64,000 nt of DNA from NCBI RefSeq assembly GCF_024199795.1, contig NZ_JANADK010000001.1, positions 3,844,001 through 3,908,000 on the forward strand, written 5' to 3'. Source of the DNA: Bradyrhizobium sp. CCGB01. Lineage in GTDB: Bacteria; Pseudomonadota; Alphaproteobacteria; Rhizobiales; Xanthobacteraceae. The notes below the pieces were generated by a model. That model was not told where the DNA came from, searched no databases, and saw only the letters and a program-made list of their open reading frames with translations. Positions 1 to 9,000 of the stretch are shown here, one piece after another; the first letter of the stretch is position 1, and every line of letters begins with the position of its first letter. Both the position numbers and the translations under genes were made by a program.

Positions 1-1
1 G

Positions 2-3000
2 GCAGCCGTCGCGATCGATGCCGTGACGTTCACGGGCGACGCGGCCAAGGGGGGCGCCGGAGGTTACTGGGGGGGTGGTTCGAGCTCAGGCCAAGGTGGC
101 GGCGGTGGCGGCATGGGCACCGCCGGCAGCAGCGCCTTCGCCAGTGGCAGCTATAGTGCCGGCGGCGGCACCTTCATCTACATCAAAGGCGCCCCGGGCG
201 GTACGCTCGGTGTTAACGTCCCGGGGCACGCGAGCTATTCGCAGGCCGCTGCCGGCGGCAAACCTTCGGGCGGCAGCAGCCTTTCTCCGGGTGCGGATGG
301 CGGGTTTGGCGGTGGCGGCGGTGGCGGTGCGAGCGCCAACCAGAACACCACAAATGTAAGAACCTTCAGCGTCGGCGGCGACGGCGGTTTCGGAGGTGGC
401 GGCGGAGCCGCAGGCTCTTACGGCAGCGGAGCGGGAGCGACGGGCGGTGCCGGCGGCTTCGGTGGCGGCGGCGGGCGCAGTACCGCCGGCGCGGGCGGTG
501 CTGGCGGGTTCGGCGGCGGTGCTGGCGGAAGCCGCGATCAGTTTGGGTTTGCCGGTGGCGGCGGCGGCCTCGGCGCCGGCGGTGCCGTGTTCGTGCAGGA
601 AGGCGGCTCGCTGACGATTGCCGGCAGTTCGGTCTCCGGCAATTCGGCTACGGGAGGGCTGGGCAGCCGCGGCGGAGGCGACGGACAGGCGCTCGGCTCC
701 GGCATCTTCATCCAGGGCAACCAGAGCATCACGTTCGCGCCGTCTGCGGGCGCGGACGCCGTCATTGCCGATACGATCGCCGACCAGGGCGGCAATGGCG
801 GCAGTGGCCACGTCGACATTGGCGGCGCGGGCACGGTGCATTTCGCCGGTGCCAACAGCTATGTCGGCGGCACCACCATCGCTAGCGGCAGCACGCTCGA
901 GGTCGAGGCCGGCGGCAGCGCCGGCACCGGCGCCATCATCGACAACGGCACGCTGCGGTTCGAGGCGCCGGGTACGATCGTGAACGCGATCACGGACAAC
1001 GGCGCGGTTACCCTCGACCACGATGGCACGTTCGAATTCCAGGCCGCCGTGACCGGAACGGGCACGTTCAATTTCGGCCAAGGTCATATCATCACCGCCG
1101 TGTTCGATACCGGCGTTCCCGCCGTCACCCTCAAGGGCTTCGACGTCGGGGATACCATCGATCTCAAGTCGGTTGTCGCGACCTCCTTCACGATCGATGC
1201 GAACAACGTCATGACGCTGAAGAATGTCAGCGGCACGGCGGTGGCGACGCTGCATTTCGACCCGGCGCAGCATTTCGATCTCAACCTTGCCCTGGTCGCG
1301 GACGGCAATGGCGGCACCAACATCCGCCTGGCGCAGACCAGCTTCACGGTGAGCACCGCGGCCGAGCTCAACGCTGCACTGACGGCGATGAGCTCGGGCG
1401 GCAACGCCTATGGCGCGAATCTCAACTACGTCATCCATTTCGCCGGCAATATTTCGCTGGCGTCGCTGAGCTCGGATCTTGCCGCCATCAATCTCGCCAG
1501 CGGCAGCAAATTGACGGTCGATGGCGCCGGCTTCACGCTCGACGGCGCCAACACCCACCGCGGCTTCTTCGAATATGCCGGCACCGTCACGTTCAAGGAC
1601 ATGACGATTGCGCACACGCTGGCGCAGGGTGGCGCCGGCGCCATCGGCGGTGGCGGCGGCGGCGCCGGACTTGGTGGCGGCCTGTTCGTCGCGGCCGGTG
1701 CCACGGCGACGATCGCCAACGTGACCTTCCTCTACAACGCCGCCCGGGGCGGCAACGGCGGCGGCGTGAACCCGGCCGGCAGGATTTATCAAGGCGGTGG
1801 CGGCGGCGGCGGCATGGGCACCGACGGAGCCGTTGGCTCCACGACCGGGGTGCAACATTTCTATAGCATCGGAAGCCACGTCGGCTACACCGGCTGGGGC
1901 TATGCGGGCGGCGCCGGCGGCGGCCTCGGCCTGTCGAATCTTCCGGGCGGAGGCGGGGCCGGGGCGACGTCGTATCGCGGATCGTCCCCGGCCTCCGGCA
2001 CCTTTGGCGGTGGTGGCGGCGGCGGTAACGCCTATCTCGCCTCCCGGAAAGCCGGAACCACGGGTGCACAGGGCGGCTTCGGTGGCGGCGGCGGTGCTGG
2101 TGGCGGCTTCAACACGAACACCAACAGCTACGGCAACGGCGAGAACGCCGCCGGCGGCAATGGCGGCTTCGGCGGCGGCGGTGGCGGCGGCGGCCTCCGC
2201 GGTTGGTTCGGCATCGGGGGATTTGGCGCGGGCAATGGCGGCGTCTCCTTCGCCTATCGTGCCGGCGGGTATTACCAGTCAAAGATCGGCAATGTCGGTG
2301 GCGGCGGGCTTGGTGCCGGCGGTGGCATCTTCGTCCAGGAGGGGGGCACGCTGATCCTCGAAAGCGGATCGCTGTCCGGCGGCTCCGTGGCCGGAGGCGC
2401 TGCGGGTGCCATCCAGGCGGCTCATCAGTTGTACTCTATGCCTGGCGCCGGGCAGGGGCTCGGCAGCGGCATCTTCCTCCAGGGCAACCAGTCGATCGTT
2501 CTCGCGCCGGCGTCCGGAGACGCGATCACGATTGCCGGTGGGATCGCCGACCAGGGCGGCAATGGCGGCAGCGTCGCGATCGAGATCAAGGGGCCGGGCA
2601 CCGTCGAGTTCGACGGCGCCAATTCCTATGTCGGCGGCACGACGATCGATGCCGGCGCCAAGCTCACGCTCGGTGGGCAGGGGACCTTCGGCAGCGGAGC
2701 GGTGGTCGACAATGGCGACATCGTCATTGCCCATTCCGGCACGTTCGGCAATACGTTCACCGGGAGCGGTGACCTCGGGCTCGGCGCCCAGATCATCACC
2801 GTCACCTTCACCGCCTCCGTCTCACTCGGTGGCTCACTCGATCTCGGCAATGGCGACAATGTCGCCATCTTCCAGGGCGGGCTGTCTGGCATTCAATCGG
2901 TCAACTTCGGTACGGGGATGCAGACCCTGTCCGTCACAGGCGCGATGCCGAGCGCGGTCGTGCATGGCTTCGGCGTCGGCGACACCATCGACTTTGCGAC

Positions 3001-6000
3001 GATCAACGCCACCGGCATCGGCAGCTTCGTCAACAACGTGCTGACGCTGACCGGCCCCGGCGGCGTGCCGGTTGCGACCGTCCACTTCGATCCGGCCGAG
3101 CAGAACATCGCGCCGCACGGATTCCTGCTGGTGTCCGATGGGACCGGCGGCACCGAACTGAAGCTCAACGAGGTGCCGGTCTACCATGTGTCGTCCACCG
3201 CGCAGCTCGCCCGCGCGATCAACGAGATCAGCGTCGGCGGCGTGTTCTCCGCCACCAACCAGAACTACGAGATCGATATCGTCGGCAGCTTCACGCTGGA
3301 CGGCGCGCTGCCCGACATCAATCTCGCCAGCGGCGACACGCTGACGATCCATGGCCTCGGCCATGAGATCGACGGCGCCGCCACCTATTCCGGCTTCGTC
3401 CTGCGATCAGGCGACGTGACGATCGATCATCTGACCGTCGCCGACTTCGTCCGGCACGGCGGAGACGGGGCGTCACCGGGAACTGCGTCGAAGTATGGCG
3501 GCGGCGGTGGTGGACTCGGTGCGGGCGGCGCGCTGTTCATAGGCGCCGGCAGCTCGGCGACACTGACCGATGTCGCTTTCACCGACAATCATGTCTTCGG
3601 CGGAAATGGCGGTCAGGGCGGCATCTATGCACCGAGCGTGCCGAATGGCGACCAGGGTGTTACAACGGGAGGCGCATCGAGCCCGGGCCAGCCGGGATTC
3701 GGCTATGGCGGAGCGGGTGGTCATTTCAGCGCCAACGGAGGCGGAGGCAGTTTCGGCGGTGGTGGTGGCGGTGGCGGCGGCGGACGCAGTCCGGTCACCT
3801 CCTTTCCACCCGGCGGTGGCGGCGCCGGCGGCTACGGCGCCGGCATGGGCGGCACTGGAACCTCTGGAGGCGGAGGCGGCGGCGGCGGTGGTGGCGGCGG
3901 CGCGGGCCTCGGCGGCGCGGTCTTCGTCGCCTCCGGCGGTGCACTGAATATCACCGACTGGACCTTCTCCAACAATGGTGCAACGGGCGGCGCCGGCGGC
4001 AGCAGTCCATGGGGCACCAGCGGTACGGCGGGCCAGGGCATCGGCAACGATCTCTTCAACTACGGCGGCACGGTCGGCCTGACGTCCAGCGCCGGACAGA
4101 CCCTCACGGTCGATCAGTTCGTGGGCGGCACCCAAAGCACGTTCAATATTCAGGGCGCCGGCGCGGTCGTGCTGGCGCAGGGCATCGGAACGAATGTCCT
4201 CAACATAACCGGCGCCGGCGATGTCACCGTCCTCACCAGGATCACGGCCAGTGCCATCAACGTCTCTGGCTCCGGCGATGTGCTGTTGCGGGGCGCATTC
4301 TACGGCAGCGAGGTCTTCACCCACACCGGTAGCGGCACGCTGACAGTCGAGCCGATCTACAACGTCTCGACGACGGACCAACTGGTCGCCACGATCCAGA
4401 CCGTCAACTCCAATCCTGTCTCTAACCTGTCCGTCGAATACGTGATCAATCTCGACGGAGACATTCCGCTGGTGGCGGGACTGGCGAAGCTTACCCTCGT
4501 CGCCGGGGATACGATCACGGTGAATACCGCGGGCCATACCCTGGACGGCGCCGTCAACGGCGCCGGCGGCGGATTCAGTTTTGTGGCAGGTGTGTCCGGC
4601 GGAAACGCCCTGCTGGTCGGAAATGCGATCCCCACGTTCGACGTTGCAAGCGTTGCGGAGCTGACGACAGCCTTCAATGCCATCAATGTCGGAGGTTTCT
4701 TCTCCTCGCCGAACATCAACTACGTCATCAATCTCGAGGGAGACACCGCGCTCGGCAGCCTGTCGGCGGGCATGCTGAATTTTGCCGCCGGCGATACGCT
4801 CACCATCAATACCAACGGACACACGCTGAACGGCGCCGTCAACGGCAATGGTCCGGCTTTCACCTTCGCGACCGGCGCGTCCATGGGCACGCCGGCCTTC
4901 ACCGGCCATCCCATCGCGACCTTCACTGTCGGCACGATGGCGGAATTCAATGCGGCGCTCGCGGCCATCAATCCCGGCGGCTTCTACTACGGCACGAACA
5001 TCGACTACGAGATCGACCTGACCGCCGATCTGAAGCTGACCGGCAACATGGCAGCGCTTTTTCTTGCCGCCGGCGACACGCTCACCATCAAGGGTGGCGG
5101 CCACACCATCGACGGTTCGGTCAATGGCACGGCGACCTATTCCGGGTTCGATCTCGAATCCGGCAATCTGGTGCTCAGCCAGCTGACGATCGAAGGCACC
5201 CTTGCACATGGCCGCGACGGCGGGTCCGTTGCCCACGCCTATGCCGGCGCCGGCGGTGGCGGTGCCGGACTGGGCGGCGGCCTCTTCATTGGCGCAGGTG
5301 CGTCCGCGACGCTCGATGGCGTGGCGTTCACCGGCAACTCCGCGATCGGTGGCGCCGGTGGCAATGGCGGCACCGCCGGAGGCTACAATAGCTACGTCGG
5401 CGGCGGCGGGCCGGGGAGCCCTGTGAGTGGATTCGGCATCGGCGGCGCGGGCGGTTGGGGGCGCCAGCCGGCCTTCTACGCGCACTCGCGAAGCAACGGT
5501 CTGGCCGGCTCATTTGGCGGCGGCGGTGGTGGCGGGGCCAGCGTTTACAGGGTTATCACCCGCAGTCCCCCTTTCTTCGGTGGCGACCTTTATGCAGGCC
5601 TCGGCGGCAGCGGCGGTTATGGTGCGGGCAGCGGCGGCGGCGGCGGGGTAAGGGTTGCGTCCGGTGGTGGCGGTGGCGGCGCCGGTCTTGGCGGCGGCGT
5701 TTTCGTTGCGTCCGGCGGATCTTTGACGATCCAGAGTGGTTCGATCGGCGGCAACACCGCGGTCGGCGGTCTCGGCGGTGCATCCACGACCGCTGCCGGC
5801 GGAAACGGGCAGGGCATCGGTTCGGGTCTCTTCGCGGCCTCGCAGAACGTCACCCTTGCGCCGCTGCTGGGTAACACGCTGACCATCTCGGACACGATCG
5901 CAGGTGGAGGCGTCGGCATCATCCATGTCGCGGGCGCCGGCAACGTCACGCTGTCGGGCGCCATCACCGGCACGACGATCGACATCTCCAACACCGGCAC

Positions 6001-9000
6001 GGTGTCGCTGACGGTGGGCGATCTCGTCAACGATTCCTTCTCGCTGTCGGGCTCGGCGCACTACACGCTGGCGAACAAGATCACGGGCGGCGGCACCATC
6101 AGTGCCTCCGGCACGTCGGTGCTGACGATCACCGGCATGAACCTGCTGACCGGCGGCATGGCGCTGAGCGGCAACAGCACGATCGATCTCACCTCGGTGA
6201 ATTCGATCGGCAGCGGCATCATCACCTTCGTCCCCAATTCGGGCGCGACGCTGATCCTCGAAGCCGGGGTGACGCTGCCCAACCAGATCAACGGCTTCAA
6301 TCCGGGCGATACGATCAAGCTGGTCGGCTTTGCCGCCAATGCGACGGCGACGATGGGCGCGGGCAACGTCCTGACCGTCAGCGATGGCGTTCATTCAGTC
6401 GATCTGCATCTCAACCCGGGAGTTGATTTTTCTCTTTTCCAGTTCGACGTCACGGCCTACAGCGGCGGCGTGATGCTGACCGATCGCGTCCCGTTCGGAA
6501 TCACCGGCGTGGTCGGCCAGCCGGTCTACGGCAGCGGCGTCGAACTGCGCGGCACGGCCGCTCCGGGCACCACGGTCACGATCATTGCCAACGGCGGCAC
6601 GACCGTGCTCGGCACCGGCATCGTCGACGGCAACGGCAATTTCGATCTCATCACCTCGCCGCTCGCCGACGGCTTCTACACATTCCAGGCGGTTTCGCAG
6701 ACGGGAACGTCGTCGCAGCTCTCCGCCGGATTCGCGGTCACGGTCCTTCCGAGCGCGCCTGTCATCACGACGCAGATCGGCCATCCGCTCAACGGCGACA
6801 CCGTGGAGCTGAAGGGCACCGCGCTGCCCAACCAGACGATCAAGCTGTATCTCGACGGCAGCTCGACCGTGTTTGCGACCGGCGTTGCGGACGCCAACGG
6901 CAATTTCGACATCGTCACGCCGGCGCTGACCGACGGCGTCCATACCATCCGGGCGACCGAGACCGACAGCCTCGGCCTGGTAAGCCCGCTGTCGGCCGGC
7001 TTCATCGTCAACGTCAATCCGACTGCCCCCACGATCACCGCGCTGGTCAACAACCCCTTCAATGGCGGGCCGATCGAGGTGAAGGGCACGGGCGAGCCCA
7101 ATCACACCATCCAGATCTTTGCCGACGGTGGTACGACGGTGATCGGCACCGGCACCACCAACGCCAGCGGCCAGTTCGACATCGTGACCTCGGCGGGACT
7201 GAGCAACGGGGTCCACACGCTGACGGCGGTCGCCGTGACGTCGAACCTGCCAAGCACGGCATCGAACGGTCTCTCCATCACTGTCGTTCCGTCGGCGCCG
7301 GCCATCACCACGCTGGTCGGCCAGCCCGACAATGACGGCACCATCGAGGTCAAGGGCACGGGCCAGCCGAACCAGAGCGTCACACTCTACGCCGATGGTG
7401 GCACGACGCCGGTCGGAACCGGTGTCATCGACGCCACCGGACATTTCGACATCACGACGACGGTGACATTCGCCGACGGCGTGCACCGCCTGACCGCGAC
7501 GGCGACCGATGCCGCGAACCTCGTCAGTCCGGTGTCGTCGCAATTCACCGTGAACGTGATCCCGGATACGCCGGTCATCTCGGCGGTGCTTCCCGTTTCC
7601 GGCACCTCGCAGCGCATCGAGGTGCAGGGCACCGGCGAGGTCGGCGAGACCATCAAGCTGTTCGCCGACGGCAGCACGACGGTGCTGGCCAGCGGCGTGG
7701 TCGATGCGACCGGTCATTTCGACATCTTCGCCAATATCCTCGGCGGGGCGCATATCATCCGTGCCACGGAAACCAACGCCGCCAACCTCGTCAGCCTGGT
7801 CTCCTCGGGCGTGTCGGTCAACGTCACGCCGAATGCGCCGGCGATCACCGCGCTGGTGGGCCAGCCCATCAACGGCACCACCGTGACCGTGAAGGGAACC
7901 GCCCAGCACGTCGGCGGCACCATCACGCTTTACGCCGACGGCGGCACGACGGCAGTCGGAACCGGCACGGTTGCCGCCAACGGCACGTTCTCGATCACGA
8001 CCACCGTGACGTTTGCAGACGCCATTCACACTTTTACCGCGACGGAGACCGACGACGGTATGGCGAGCGGCCTGTCGCCTGCATTCACCGTCAACGTCAA
8101 CCCGATCGCGCCGACGATCACGGCGCAGATCGGAACAACGGTGGAGGGCGGTGCGCTCGAGTTCGTCGGCACGGGCGAAGTCGGCAACACCGTGACGATC
8201 ACCCTCGGCGGCGTCACCATCGGTTCGGGAATCGTCGATGCCACCGGGCATTTCGACATCACGACCATCTCCGGCCTGAACCCCGGCGTCCAGGCCGTGT
8301 CGGTGACAGAGACCAATGCGGATCATCTCACCAGCACGGCATCGGGCTTCGTGGCGACGGTTGCGCCGGTCGCGCCGGTCATCACATCGGTGGTTTCGGT
8401 CGACGATCCCGGCGGACGCGTCGAGGCTTTCGGCACCGGCAAGGCCGGCGACATCGTCACGCTGTATGCGGATGGCGGCACGACTGCGATCGGCTCGGGC
8501 ACGGTGGACCAGACCGGCCACTTCGCGATCTATTCGATCAACGGCCTTGCGCTCGGCGCCGGCGCTCACACGATCACGGCGACGCAGACGCTGGTGAACG
8601 GCGCGGGCTCGGCGACCAGCGCCGCGTCGACGGCCTCCAATGTGAACGTTGCGACGACCGCCACCAGCTTCACGATCACAACGGCCGCGGAGCTCGCCGC
8701 CGACATCGCAGCGATCGATCTGACCGGCGCATATTCACACGTCAACACGCACTACACGTTCAACATCGTCGGCGACCTCGTCCTGAGCACACAGCTCGCG
8801 GCGTTCAATCTCGCCTCTGGCGATACGCTGACGATCCATGGCAATGGGCATACCCTGGACGCCCACGGACTTCCCGGCCTGTTCGTCTATTCCGGCACGA
8901 TCGACATCGACAATCTCAGCGTCATCAATGCGGTTGCCAGAGGTGGCGACTCCACCAGCGGTGGCGGAGGCGGCGCGGGACTTGGCGGCGGCCTCTTCAT

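Noticed and set aside
86..1879. Long minus-strand open frame inside the giant adhesin gene
   Set aside because: It is antisense to GC-rich Gly codon repeats, its translation is Arg/Ala/Gly-rich low complexity, and similar antisense frames recur across the gene (3473-5485, 6395-8569, 8735-10732).
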